The translations under genes and the position numbers were made by a program. A stretch of DNA of 64,000 nt, taken from CAZEHS01 sp964649745. Its GTDB lineage: Bacteria > Bacillota > Clostridia > Peptostreptococcales > Acidaminobacteraceae. The first letter of the stretch is position 1. Each line of letters begins with the position of its first letter. Below, one piece after another: positions 33,537-42,833 of this stretch. The notes under the pieces were generated by a model that was given only the letters and a program-made list of their open reading frames with translations, searched no databases and was not told the DNA's origin. The stretch spans positions 16,178 to 80,177 of the forward strand of contig CAZYQI010000015.1 in NCBI GenBank assembly GCA_964649745.1, in the 5' to 3' direction.

Positions 33537-36500
33537 TTACTTCTCCAGCGCCAGGGTCAAATCACAGATATTGACGATTTCCAAATCCTCCGGCTTGATG
33601 TCCGCCTTAGAGATTCGAATCCATGCCTCCAGGGTATCCAGCGCCGTCAGGCAGGGGATCTTCTTCTCTACGGCTGCACGGCGGATCTTGAAGCCGTCGG
33701 TGCGGCTGTCTCGGCCCTTGCTGGGAATGTTCACTACCCAGTTGATGGCGCCGCTGCGGATCATATCGATGACGTTGGTTCCTTCCAGCCCGATCTTGGT
33801 GACCACCTCCGCCTCAATGCCGGCATCGTGAAGGGATTTTGCCGTTCCCGGCGTGGCCGCGAAGGTATAACCCAGGGCGGTCATGTCACGGGCAAGGGTG
33901 ATGAACTCATCCTTGTAATGATCGGAGATACTGGCCAGGATTTTTCCCTTCTCGGGAAGCTCCATCTTGGCGGCGATAAAGCCCTTGTAAAGCGCGTGGG
34001 TCAGATCCGTCTCAATGCTGAGCACCTCGCCGGTGGATTTCATTTCCGGTCCCAGGGCGATTTCAGAGCCGGGAATCTTGTCCATGGAGAACACCGGAAC
34101 CTTTACGGCGTACTGCTTGGCTTCCGGGAACAGCCCGGTGCCGTAGCGCAGGTTTTTCAGCGGCATGCCCAGCATGGCCCGGGTGGCCACCTCGATCATG
34201 GAGATGCCGGTGACCTTGCTGATGAAGGGAACCGTTCGGGAGGCCCGGGGATTCACTTCGATGACATAAAGCTCCTCATTGGCATACACATACTGGATAT
34301 TGATGAGGCCCACCACGTGCAGGGCCCGGGCCAGGGTTTCGGTAACGGTGACAATCTTGGCCTTCAGTTCTTCACTGAGGGAGGGAGCCGGGTAGATGGA
34401 CACGCTGTCGCCGGAATGGACTCCTGCCCGCTCCAGGTGCTCCATGATGCCGGGGATCAGGATGTCGGTGCCGTCACAGATGGCGTCCACCTCAATCTCG
34501 ATGCCGTTTAGGTACTTGTCGATCAGGACCGGTTTCTTGGGGTTCTTGCTGCGGGCCAGCTCCAGCCAGGTTTCAATTTCTGAAGCGTTGTAGGCGATTT
34601 CCATGCCCAGGCCCCCCAACACGTAGCTGGGGCGCACCAGAACCGGGTATCCCAGTTCCTCGGCTACCTTCATCCCCTCTTCCATGGTCATGACGGCAAC
34701 CCCTTTGGGGCGCTTGATATCATACTCTTCCAATACCGCCTCGAAGACCTCGCGGTTTTCCGATGCGTCGATATCCGCAGCGGAGGTTCCCAAGATCCGG
34801 ATACCCTTCTCACTGAGGAATTCCGCCAGCTTGATGGCGGTCTGCCCGCCGTATTGCAAAATGACCCCCAGGGGTTTTTCCTTTTCGATGATGTTCAACA
34901 CATCTTCTTCCGTGATGGGCTCGAAGTAAAGCTTGTCGGAAATGTCGAAATCCGTGCTGACGGTTTCCGGGTTGTTGTTGACGATGATGGCCTCGTAGCC
35001 CATCTCCCGCAGGGCAAGCACCCCGTGGACGGAGCAGTAGTCGAATTCAACTCCCTGCCCGATTCGGATGGGGCCTGAACCGATGACCAGCACCTTTTCG
35101 CGGTCGGATACGATGGACTCGTCCTCGTAATCGTAGGTGGAATAAAAGTAGTTGGACACAGCATCGAACTCACCGCCGCAGGTGTCCACCATCTTGTAAA
35201 CCGGCATCACTTTCTGGGCCTTGCGGGCCTCGAAGACCGCATCGGGATTGGTATCCATCAGTCGGGCAATGGTCTTGTCGGAGAAGCCGCGCTGTTTAAG
35301 GAAACGCATTTCATCAGCATCGATGTCCGACAGCTTGCGGCCCCGGATGGACTCTTCCCACTGGATGATGTTGAGGATCTTGTGTACGAAGAAGGGATCG
35401 ATCATGGAAAGCTCGGAGCATTCTGCAACCCCGTAGCCCCGGCGAAGCATCTCAGCCAGATAGTAGATCCGCTCGTCGTCCCCTTCCTTAACCAGACGCT
35501 TCAGCTCTTCTTCCCCGATATCCGCCGCCTTGTCGAACAGAAGTCCGTCCTGACGGATTTCCAGGGAGCGGATCCCCTTTAAGAGAGCGCTTTCAAAGCG
35601 GTTGCCTATGGCCATGACTTCCCCGGTGGCCATCATCATGGTGCCCAGACGGCGTTTGCCGCTGTCCAGCTTGTCGAAGGGCCATTTGGGGATCTTCACC
35701 ACGCAGTAGTCCAGGGTAGGCTCGAAGCTGGCCATGGTCTTGCCTGTGACATCGTTGGTGATTTCCTCCAGGCTGTAGCCGATGGCGATTTTGGCTGCCA
35801 CCTTGGCGATGGGATATCCGGTAGCCTTGGAGGCCAGGGCGGAAGAACGGCTCACCCTGGGGTTTACCTCAATGACATAGTAGTTGAAGCTCAGTGGGTC
35901 CAGAGCGTACTGCACGTTGCAGCCTCCCACGATATTAAGCGCGGTTACGATTTGAATGGCTGCGTTGCGGAGCATCTGGTATTCCCGGTCGCTGAGGGTC
36001 TGGGAGGGTGCCACCACGATGCTGTCTCCGGTATGAATGCCCACGGGATCGATATTTTCCATGTTGCACACGGAAATCACGTTGCCCTTGGCATCCCGGA
36101 TCATCTCATACTCAATTTCCTTCCAGCCCTTGATGAAGCGTTCAATCAGAATCTGGCTGGCCATGCTGAAGGCGATGCCCTTGGGGGCAATCTCCAGCAG
36201 CTCCTCCCGGGTATAGGCGATGCCGCCCCCGGTTCCCCCCAGGGTGAAGGCCGGACGAACCACCACCGGGTAGCCGATGCCGTCGGCGTATTCCACGGCC
36301 CCTTCCACGGTGGAAAAGATATCGCTTTCGATAACCGGCTGACCGATGCGTTCCATGGTGTGCTTGAACAGCTCCCGGTCCTCGGATTTTCGGATGGCTT
36401 CCAGATTGGTGCCCAACAGCTCCACGGCATATTTTTTAAGAATGCCTTTTTCGTCCAGCTCCAGGGCCAGGTTCAGTGCGGTCTGGCCCCCCATGCCCGC

Positions 36501-36758
36501 CAGAATTCCCTGGGGACGTTCCTTGGCGATGATTTTTTCCAGAAAAACCACGTTCAGTGGCTCGATGTACACAGAATCCGCCATGCGGGTATCGGTCATG
36601 ATGGTGGCCGGATTGGAGTTTACCAGAACCGTTTCTATGCCCTCGTCCATGAGGACACGGCAGGCCTGGGTGCCGGAATAGTCGAATTCTGCGGCTTGTC
36701 CGATGATGATGGGCCCGGAACCGATCACCATGATCTTGCTGAAATGGGTTCGTTTCAT
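33537..36758 (-). CDS. carB: carbamoyl-phosphate synthase large subunit
   Basis: CarB makes carbamoyl phosphate from bicarbonate, ammonia passed from CarA, and two ATP, for arginine and pyrimidine synthesis. The 1073-residue length is standard. The duplicated ATP-grasp halves are visible: MVIGSGPIIIGQ at the start and its counterpart VLVIGSGPIRIGQGVEFDY near residue 560. The C-terminal ~130 residues form the allosteric MGS-like domain. Its ATG overlaps the carA end. argGH follow upstream in the window, so arginine synthesis is one likely use. Confidence 0.97.
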   Translation of the reverse strand: MKRTHFSKIMVIGSGPIIIGQAAEFDYSGTQACRVLMDEGIETVLVNSNPATIMTDTRMADSVYIEPLNVVFLEKIIAKERPQGILAGMGGQTALNLALELDEKGILKKYAVELLGTNLEAIRKSEDRELFKHTMERIGQPVIESDIFSTVEGAVEYADGIGYPVVVRPAFTLGGTGGGIAYTREELLEIAPKGIAFSMASQILIERFIKGWKEIEYEMIRDAKGNVISVCNMENIDPVGIHTGDSIVVAPSQTLSDREYQMLRNAAIQIVTALNIVGGCNVQYALDPLSFNYYVIEVNPRVSRSSALASKATGYPIAKVAAKIAIGYSLEEITNDVTGKTMASFEPTLDYCVVKIPKWPFDKLDSGKRRLGTMMMATGEVMAIGNRFESALLKGIRSLEIRQDGLLFDKAADIGEEELKRLVKEGDDERIYYLAEMLRRGYGVAECSELSMIDPFFVHKILNIIQWEESIRGRKLSDIDADEMRFLKQRGFSDKTIARLMDTNPDAVFEARKAQKVMPVYKMVDTCGGEFDAVSNYFYSTYDYEDESIVSDREKVLVIGSGPIRIGQGVEFDYCSVHGVLALREMGYEAIIVNNNPETVSTDFDISDKLYFEPITEEDVLNIIEKEKPLGVILQYGGQTAIKLAEFLSEKGIRILGTSAADIDASENREVFEAVLEEYDIKRPKGVAVMTMEEGMKVAEELGYPVLVRPSYVLGGLGMEIAYNASEIETWLELARSKNPKKPVLIDKYLNGIEIEVDAICDGTDILIPGIMEHLERAGVHSGDSVSIYPAPSLSEELKAKIVTVTETLARALHVVGLINIQYVYANEELYVIEVNPRASRTVPFISKVTGISMIEVATRAMLGMPLKNLRYGTGLFPEAKQYAVKVPVFSMDKIPGSEIALGPEMKSTGEVLSIETDLTHALYKGFIAAKMELPEKGKILASISDHYKDEFITLARDMTALGYTFAATPGTAKSLHDAGIEAEVVTKIGLEGTNVIDMIRSGAINWVVNIPSKGRDSRTDGFKIRRAAVEKKIPCLTALDTLEAWIRISKADIKPEDLEIVNICDLTLALEK

Positions 36759-37834
36759 TGGTGGGCCTCCTTGAATTTATTCATCAGTGCTTCGAAACGG
36801 TCAAACAGATAGAGGGAATCGCTGGGGCCCGGGGAGGCCTCGGGGTGGTACTGCACGCTGAAGATGGGCAGCTCCCGGTGCATCATGCCTTCAACCGTTC
36901 CGTCGTTTACATTCACATGGGTTATTTCAACCTTTGCAGGGTCAAGGCTCTCTTCAACCACCTCGTAGCCGTGGTTCTGGCTGGTGATCATCACGCGGTC
37001 CAGGCCCAGATCCTTCACAGGATGGTTGGTGCCCCGATGGCCGTATTTCATCTTGCGGGTGTTGCCGCCGAAGGCGTGGGCCAACAGCTGATGCCCCAGG
37101 CAGATGCCGAAAACGGGTCTTTGCACCATCAATTCCTTTACCACATCAATGATTTCCTTAAGTTCCGCCGGGTCACCGGGGCCGTTGGAGAGGAAGATGC
37201 CGTCGGGGTTGCAGGCCATGATCTCTTTGGCCGTGGCGGTTGCGGGGAATACGCTGAGAAGCATGTTGCGGTGGGTCATGGAGGCCAGGATGTTCCGTTT
37301 GATGCCGAAATCCATCACGGCTACTCGCAGAAGCTGAGGCTCCAGGGTATATGGCATGGGGGTGCTTACGGTCTGCACGGCGCCTGCATTTGAAAACTGT
37401 TTGATTTCTGCAGTATGAAATTCCGGAGAGGTGTCGTCGGCGACGATCTTGCCCCGAAGGGTTCCCGACTCCCGCAGATGCCGGGTAAGGGCCCGAGTGT
37501 CCACATCCATCAGACCCGTCAGCTGGTTTCTAAAAAAATAGTCTTCCAAACCCTCGCTGCCGCGCCAGTTCGAAAAACTATCACAGCCCTCGCGGATGAC
37601 AAAGCCCCGGACCATGGGCTTGTGTGACTGCCCGTCCAGTGGCGTGAACCCGTAATTGCCGATAAGTGGATATGTCATAACCACAATTTGTCCATAGTAC
37701 GACGGATCCGTCAGTGTTTCCTGGTATCCGGTCATTCCTGTGTTGAAAACCACTTCCCCCAGTACATTCCGGGGTACTCCGAAGAGCGTCCCGTCGAAAC
37801 GGGTGCCGTCCTCCAGTAAGAGATAACCTTTCAT
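36755..37834 (-). CDS. carA: carbamoyl-phosphate synthase small (glutaminase) subunit
   Basis: CarA hydrolyses glutamine and hands ammonia to CarB. The 359-residue protein has an N-terminal CPSase domain and a class I amidotransferase domain with the nucleophile in GICLGHQLLAHAFGG and the His/Glu pair in QYHPEASPGPSDS. The start is the ATG at 37834, with AAGGAGGG 5-6 bases upstream; a longer frame from 37876 would include the leader hairpins. The stop overlaps the carB start. A PyrR-like leader hairpin upstream suggests pyrimidine control. Confidence 0.96.
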   Translation of the reverse strand: MKGYLLLEDGTRFDGTLFGVPRNVLGEVVFNTGMTGYQETLTDPSYYGQIVVMTYPLIGNYGFTPLDGQSHKPMVRGFVIREGCDSFSNWRGSEGLEDYFFRNQLTGLMDVDTRALTRHLRESGTLRGKIVADDTSPEFHTAEIKQFSNAGAVQTVSTPMPYTLEPQLLRVAVMDFGIKRNILASMTHRNMLLSVFPATATAKEIMACNPDGIFLSNGPGDPAELKEIIDVVKELMVQRPVFGICLGHQLLAHAFGGNTRKMKYGHRGTNHPVKDLGLDRVMITSQNHGYEVVEESLDPAKVEITHVNVNDGTVEGMMHRELPIFSVQYHPEASPGPSDSLYLFDRFEALMNKFKEAHQ

Positions 37835-37870
37835 ATGAACCCTCCTTGTCGAACCTATCGTTCGCGTATT

Positions 37871-37890
37871 TTGCACCTCTCAGGGTGCAA
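37871..37890 (-). promoter_or_regulatory. PyrR-like binding hairpin in the carA leader
   Basis: On the minus strand the RNA stem TTGCACC/GGTGCAA closes the hexaloop CTGAGA, which fits the CNGNGA loop of PyrR sites. The segment CCTGAGAGGT fits the CCNGNGAGGY core. It lies about 37 bases before the carA ATG, and another small hairpin (CGAAC/GTTCG) sits between it and the ribosome site. Control could be by attenuation or by blocking translation. No pyrR gene is in the window. Confidence 0.5.
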
Positions 37891-37942
37891 TTAAATAGCC
37901 TTAGGGCGTGCTGTTCCAGCCCTTCTAAGAACGGCCTGAAAC

Positions 37943-37971
37943 ATAATAACACGACCGGTATGTTTATGCAA
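37943..37971 (-). promoter_or_regulatory. probable sigma-A promoter of carAB
   Basis: On the minus strand TTGCAT (37966-37971) and TATTAT (37943-37948) are spaced 17 bases apart, giving a ~100-base leader before carA. Confidence 0.6.
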
Positions 37972-38026
37972 CCGTATATCAGCTTATTTTGAGTTATATA
38001 CCCCGATATATGTCCATATTAAAACA

Positions 38027-38114
38027 TAGCCACGGATAACACGGATTTACACGAAAAAGGGATGGTCGTAAGGCAATAATAAACATCCGTGCGAATCCGT
38101 GTTATCCGTGGCTA
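38027..38114. repeat. 88-bp inverted-repeat element between argH and carA
   Basis: The end arms are 21-base perfect inverted repeats (38027-38047 and 38094-38114), each built of ACGGATAACACGG-type words and beginning TAGCCACGGAT. The centre is about 46 bases. It shares the CCACGGAT terminal word with the element at 27308-27385. It encodes nothing and sits between two genes, like a small dispersed palindromic element. Confidence 0.85.
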
Positions 38115-38140
38115 GGCATTCTTCCAGTGTTTTTTAAAAT

Positions 38141-38158
38141 GGGTCTCCTAGGAGACCC
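38141..38158 (-). terminator. terminator of argGH
   Basis: The perfect palindrome GGGTCTCCTAGGAGACCC is followed on the minus strand by ATTTTAAAAAA. It ends 8 bases below the argH stop. Confidence 0.75.
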
Positions 38159-38166
38159 ATAATGGT

Positions 38167-39549
38167 TTATGCATTTTCTGTTTTCAAGAACTCCCGGGCG
38201 TTGGCGATCATGGTTTGAATGCTGGCCTGTGAAGTGGAGCCATAGGATTTCTTGGCTTCCATGCAGCTTTTAAGCTGTACAGCCTCCAGGACGTCCGCTT
38301 CAAACAATGGACTGAACACCTGGAATTCCTCAATGGACTGTTCTTCAATGGCAATACCCTTCAGGATACAGCTTCTCACCATCTGTCCGGAGACCTCATG
38401 GGCGCTGCGGAAGGGCAAGCCCTTTCGAACCAGATAATCGGCAACGTCGGTAGCATTGGTATACCCCAAGGAGGCCGCTTTAAGCATATTATCCTGCTTA
38501 ACCGTCATGGTTTCGATCATTTCAATGAAAATCTTCAGACAAGGCTTCAGGGTGTCCACCGTATCGAACAGCGGGGGCTTGTCCTCCTGCATATCTTTGT
38601 TGTAGGCCAGTGGCAAGGATTTCATCAGGGTCAGGATGTTGACCAGGTTGCCGTAGGTGCGCCCGGTCTTTCCGCGGATCAGCTCCGCCACGTCGGGGTT
38701 TTTCTTCTGCGGCATGATGCTGCTCCCCGTGCTGAAGGCATCGTCCATCTCGATAAAACCGAAGGGTGACGAACTCCAGAGAATCAGTTCCTCGCAGAAC
38801 CGGCTCAGGTGCATCATCAGGATGGACGCATCGGCAATGAATTCAATGACATGATCCCTGTCGCTGACGGAATCCATGGCGTTTTCGGTCATGCCGGCAA
38901 AGCCCAGCTCCATAGACGTATATTCACGGTCCGTGGGATAGGTCACCCCCGCCAAAGCGCCGCTTCCCAAGGGATTCAGATCCATACGGAGGGTACAGTC
39001 GATCAGACGGCTGTAGTCTCTTCGGAACATCTGGAAATATGCCATCAGATGATAGCCAAAGGTTACCGGCTGTGCATTCTGAAGGTGGGTCATTCCCGGG
39101 AGCACCGTATCCCTATGCATTTCTGCAATGGAAACTACCGTCTCCAATAGCTCCAGCACAAGACCGGCAATCTCGGGCAATTCGTCCTTCATGTACAGCT
39201 TAAGATCCAACGCCACCTGATCGTTGCGGCTTCTTCCGGTATGCAGCTTCTTCCCCACTGCGCCGATCCGTTCCGTGAGAACCCGTTCCACCCACATGTG
39301 GATGTCTTCATCCCCCAGGGTGTACGAAACGGTTCCGGCCTCCATATCACGAAGGATGCCTTCAAGACCGTCCACCAACTGCAGCACTTCCTGTGTGGTC
39401 AGGATTCCGATTTTGCCAAGCATACGGGCATGGGCTTTGCTGCCCCGGATATCCTGCCTGAAGAGCCGTTTATCAAATTCAATACTGGCGTTAAATGCGT
39501 CCAGTAATTCAGAGGCCGGTTTCGAGAACCGGCCGCCCCATAGCTTCAT
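38167..39549 (-). CDS. argH: argininosuccinate lyase
   Basis: ArgH splits argininosuccinate into arginine and fumarate, the last step of arginine synthesis. The 460-residue protein starts with KLWGGRFSKP and carries the superfamily signature GSSIMPQKKNPD near residue 280, plus TGRSRNDQVA near residue 108. It overlaps the argG stop by 4 bases, and a terminator follows. Confidence 0.97.
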   Translation of the reverse strand: MKLWGGRFSKPASELLDAFNASIEFDKRLFRQDIRGSKAHARMLGKIGILTTQEVLQLVDGLEGILRDMEAGTVSYTLGDEDIHMWVERVLTERIGAVGKKLHTGRSRNDQVALDLKLYMKDELPEIAGLVLELLETVVSIAEMHRDTVLPGMTHLQNAQPVTFGYHLMAYFQMFRRDYSRLIDCTLRMDLNPLGSGALAGVTYPTDREYTSMELGFAGMTENAMDSVSDRDHVIEFIADASILMMHLSRFCEELILWSSSPFGFIEMDDAFSTGSSIMPQKKNPDVAELIRGKTGRTYGNLVNILTLMKSLPLAYNKDMQEDKPPLFDTVDTLKPCLKIFIEMIETMTVKQDNMLKAASLGYTNATDVADYLVRKGLPFRSAHEVSGQMVRSCILKGIAIEEQSIEEFQVFSPLFEADVLEAVQLKSCMEAKKSYGSTSQASIQTMIANAREFLKTENA

Positions 39550-40781
39550 ATGATGTCCTTTTCCTTTACACTGTTTTTCAAATCCATCATCGCACGAATC
39601 TTCAGCGGCAGTGAGAAGAGATTGATGAATCCTTCGGCATCATACTGATTGTAGACATCATCTTCTCCAAAGGTAACGAACTCTTCACTGTACATGGAGA
39701 ACGGCGACTGGGAACCTGCGTTGTAAATCTGACCCTTGTAGAGCTTCAGCTTCACTTCGCCGGTAACCACCTGCTGGGTTGATTCAACAAAGGCATCCAA
39801 AGCAATTTTCAGCGGTGTAAACCACAGGCCGTCATAAACCAGTTCCGAGTATTTTTTTGCAATGCCGGACTTGAAGCTCATGGTTGCACGGTCGTGAACC
39901 AGTTTTTCAAGAATGGCGTGGGATTTGTAAAGCAGCGTGCCGCCCGGTGTTTCATATACCCCACGGGACTTCATCCCAACCAATCGATTCTCAACAATAT
40001 CAATAATCCCTATACCATTGGCGCCTCCCAGTTTATTCAGCTTAAGGAGCAGCTCCAGAGGACCCATTTTCACGCCATCAACAGCAACGGGTACACCCTT
40101 TTCATAGCTAATGGTCACATAAACCGGAGCGTCCGGTGCATCTTCAGGCTTCACGGTCATCTGGTAGATGTTCGGATCATGCTCGTTCCAGGGGTTTTCC
40201 AGATTTCCACCTTCGTGGCTAAGGTGCCAGACGTTCCCGTCACGGCTGTAAATGTCTTTCTTGGTTACAGGGATCGGGATGCCGTGTTTGTTGGCAAAGT
40301 CGATGCAGTCTTCACGGGATTTCAGATTCCAGGTTCGCCAGGGAGCGATAATCTTCAAGGAAGGGTTCATCGCCTTGATGGTGCATTCAAAACGCACCTG
40401 GTCGTTCCCTTTGCCGGTACAACCGTGAGCGATGGCAACAGCGCCTTCCTTTTCTGCAACTTCAACCAGCTTCTTGGCAATCAGAGGTCGCGCGATGGCA
40501 GTTCCCAGAAGATAATCATCCTCGTAAACCGCTCCGGCTTTTAACGTTGTGAACGCGTAGTCCTTAACGAACTCCTCTTTGACATCGATAACATATGCTT
40601 TAACCGCACCGGTTTCCAGCGCCTTTTTCTTAACAGCTACGAAATCATCCTTCTGGCCGACATCGACACAAACCGCGATAACATCGTACCGGTATTCGAT
40701 TTCCAACCATTTAAGAATGACAGAGGTATCAAGACCTCCGGAATAAGCCAGAACAACCTTTTCTTTCTTTTCTTTGTTCAT
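39546..40781 (-). CDS. argG: argininosuccinate synthase
   Basis: ArgG joins citrulline and aspartate using ATP. The 411-residue protein has the PP-loop AYSGGLDTSV near residue 12, the HGCTGKGNDQVRFE block near residue 118, and a SHEGG segment. It leads a two-gene argGH operon with its own promoter. AAGGAGG lies 8 bases before the ATG. Confidence 0.97.
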   Translation of the reverse strand: MNKEKKEKVVLAYSGGLDTSVILKWLEIEYRYDVIAVCVDVGQKDDFVAVKKKALETGAVKAYVIDVKEEFVKDYAFTTLKAGAVYEDDYLLGTAIARPLIAKKLVEVAEKEGAVAIAHGCTGKGNDQVRFECTIKAMNPSLKIIAPWRTWNLKSREDCIDFANKHGIPIPVTKKDIYSRDGNVWHLSHEGGNLENPWNEHDPNIYQMTVKPEDAPDAPVYVTISYEKGVPVAVDGVKMGPLELLLKLNKLGGANGIGIIDIVENRLVGMKSRGVYETPGGTLLYKSHAILEKLVHDRATMSFKSGIAKKYSELVYDGLWFTPLKIALDAFVESTQQVVTGEVKLKLYKGQIYNAGSQSPFSMYSEEFVTFGEDDVYNQYDAEGFINLFSLPLKIRAMMDLKNSVKEKDII

Positions 40782-40825
40782 ATGTATGCCCTCCTTCGTA
40801 TATATATAACCTGTTGTTATTAATG

Positions 40826-40853
40826 ATTATAGCAGGTCATACGAAGAATGCAA
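40826..40853 (-). promoter_or_regulatory. probable sigma-A promoter of argGH
   Basis: On the minus strand TTGCAT (40848-40853) and TGCTATAAT with -10 at 40826-40831 are 16 bases apart. The AT-rich DNA around it could hold an arginine-repressor site, but none stands out convincingly. Confidence 0.6.
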
Positions 40854-41323
40854 GCATATTTATAGTATTTATTTCATATTATTTCTTTTTGTCATTTATA
40901 TAAATTATCTTTAAAACTGCATTTAGTAACGGTTACATCAGTATACAGTTGTATATAAAAGTGAGAAGCAAACAGATAAATAGTATATATATACATTATC
41001 GCCGCATAATCGATGTATAAATCGATTATTTTATACAGGATAACTACTGAATTAGGAAACAGGTATAGGTTTAGCTTTTATTAATTGTAACGGCTTTTAT
41101 TTACCGGGTTTTGTTTTGCGCGGTTGCTTCCATCCGATCAGGGGTATGGCACCATCCAAGAGACGAAATGTATTGTGATCTAAACAATGCAGAACAATAT
41201 CCATAACCAGTATCAAAATACTATTTAAGGTATATTTAAGATACTTCACATTTACATGAATACCATTATGTGGTACCATTTACTTGCTGGACAGCACAAA
41301 ACCAAGAAAGCGAGGTTGTAATT
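40854..41323. other. AT-rich intergenic region without a convincing gene
   Basis: About 470 bases separate the argG promoter from the secreted-protein gene. A 60-codon minus-strand frame (41097-41279) exists, but I see no ribosome site or family resemblance and did not accept it. The low GC content marks the left edge of an accessory stretch that runs to about 43.2 kb. Confidence 0.5.
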
Positions 41324-41992
41324 ATGAAAAGACTGATTGGATTGTTGATGGTTGTCATGTTAGTTGCAGGAACTTTCTGCACATCATTTGCTGACACACC
41401 AAGGTCACTGGGCACAGGCGAGTTGAGCTATGATCAGTACATTAACATGTTGGCCAAATCAAAAGGTATTAGCCGAGAAGCTGCTATCATGTACGACAAC
41501 GCAGAAAACGCAAAGTATGAACAACAACTCGAAAAAAGGATGAAAGAAAATCCAAGATTAATACAATCCAGTTCTTTGTTTAAAGCTGCCGCTGTTACAA
41601 GTGGATATTACACATATTCTACGGCAACAACGACAAAGGCTTACCCAAATCGAAGCGATTTCAAAGCTACAGCAAGTATTACCGTTAAAATTTATGTAAA
41701 TGGAACATTTCGAGAGATTGTTTCAAAACAAGGTTCTGTAAACTCTTATATAACGAGTGGATCAAATGCTGCCGCGACATGGGTTCAAACAAACGCATGG
41801 GATGATCCAAGTGGAGGGCGATACCCAACAACAAGTGTTACATATGGAGCTGAAGGTCGATTCGAAATCGTTACCCAACAAGCATTGACTGGCACGGCGG
41901 GTGTAGGCCTGACTTTGTCTGGCACAATCGGGCAAAATTATTATTACCGAACTGCAATCATGAGTGTCCAAGGGACAAAGGGAGTATATTAG
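41324..41992 (+). CDS. secreted protein of unknown function
   Basis: The 222-residue protein starts with a signal peptide (MKRLIGLLMVVMLVAGTFC, likely cleavage after SFA near residue 23). Residues 25-70 are charged and helical. From about residue 85 there are many Thr, Ser, Tyr and Gly residues in a predicted beta-rich domain, ending with TLSGTIGQNYYYRTAIMSVQG. There are no cysteines in the mature part and no anchor, so it is probably released. I do not recognise the family. I use the ATG at 41324 (GAGG upstream); a longer frame from 41270 would hide the signal peptide. Base use is more AT-rich than in the flanking metabolic genes. Confidence 0.8.
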   Translation: MKRLIGLLMVVMLVAGTFCTSFADTPRSLGTGELSYDQYINMLAKSKGISREAAIMYDNAENAKYEQQLEKRMKENPRLIQSSSLFKAAAVTSGYYTYSTATTTKAYPNRSDFKATASITVKIYVNGTFREIVSKQGSVNSYITSGSNAAATWVQTNAWDDPSGGRYPTTSVTYGAEGRFEIVTQQALTGTAGVGLTLSGTIGQNYYYRTAIMSVQGTKGVY

Positions 41993-42044
41993 AAATTCGG
42001 GTGTGCGCATGGATTTTTACAAACATAGTTTTTTGAGCCTTTGA

Positions 42045-42082
42045 AGCTTACTCCTCCTAATTTTGATTTGGAGGAGTAAGCT
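42045..42082 (+). terminator. hairpin terminator after the secreted-protein gene
   Basis: AGCTTACTCCTCC and GGAGGAGTAAGCT form a 13-bp perfect stem with a 12-base loop, followed by CTTTCGT. It separates the secreted protein gene from the LRR gene. Confidence 0.8.
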
Positions 42083-42136
42083 CTTTCGTATATCTTAGGA
42101 AAATTTGCATTAGAGAATCGGTATTCGGAGGTCATC

Positions 42137-42805
42137 ATGAATAAAAAGCAAATTATATATGTTATGTGTGTTGTTATTATTGTCGTTGCAGCTTATAACA
42201 CGGTAATGACTGCACCACACCTGCACCCGAGTTTAGCAGAAGCTATGGTAAAAAACGGTTATGATTTGAATGGAAATTCTAAAATTGATAAAAAGGAAAT
42301 GCAAACTATACGCACATTAGCTCTGAGCGGCAGCGACATCACGGACATCTCAGGTTTGACGGAAACCGATAGCCCTAATTTAACTTCAGTCTATTTTTCA
42401 CAGATAAGCGGCCTTAAAGATTACGATTTTTCAAACAATCCACAAATAATTGAATTAATGTTAGATGTATGTAATATTCAGTCTATGAGTCAAATTACCG
42501 CCAATGAAAATCTACAAAGATTATCTCTTGCTGGCAATCAGCTCACAGACATAAGTGAAATAGAAAAATACAGTTCATTAACAAAGTTGGCAATTGATCA
42601 TAATCAAATTAATGATATCTCGTCGATAAAGAAACTCCCCTCATTAAAAACAATTGATTTGCGAGGCAATCCAATTACAGACTATACAGTGTTTCAAAGT
42701 ACCAGAGAAATAACCACTGTGTATTTGGACAAATTGCAATATCAAGAACTACAGAAACAGATCCCAAAATTGAACAGTAATATTGATTTTAAAGTTTCGG
42801 ATTAG
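42137..42805 (+). CDS. leucine-rich-repeat protein with N-terminal signal anchor
   Basis: The 222-residue protein has an N-terminal hydrophobic segment (about 5-22), then an EF-hand/dockerin-like DLNGNSKIDKKEM motif (residues ~43-55). About five internalin-type repeats of ~22 residues follow (LTDISEIEKYSSLTKLAI, INDISSIKKLPSLKTIDL and similar). Such LRR blocks bind proteins at the cell surface. No cell-wall sorting signal is visible, so it may be membrane-anchored or released. GGAGG lies 7-8 bases before the ATG. It stands next to the secreted protein in the AT-rich stretch, but a functional link is unproven. Confidence 0.85.
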   Translation: MNKKQIIYVMCVVIIVVAAYNTVMTAPHLHPSLAEAMVKNGYDLNGNSKIDKKEMQTIRTLALSGSDITDISGLTETDSPNLTSVYFSQISGLKDYDFSNNPQIIELMLDVCNIQSMSQITANENLQRLSLAGNQLTDISEIEKYSSLTKLAIDHNQINDISSIKKLPSLKTIDLRGNPITDYTVFQSTREITTVYLDKLQYQELQKQIPKLNSNIDFKVSD

Positions 42806-42833
42806 GGTGTTCAATGCATCTCCGATGGTATGA

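Noticed and set aside
41097..41279. 60-codon minus-strand frame
   Set aside because: No ribosome site, no family resemblance and AT-rich surroundings where such frames arise by chance.
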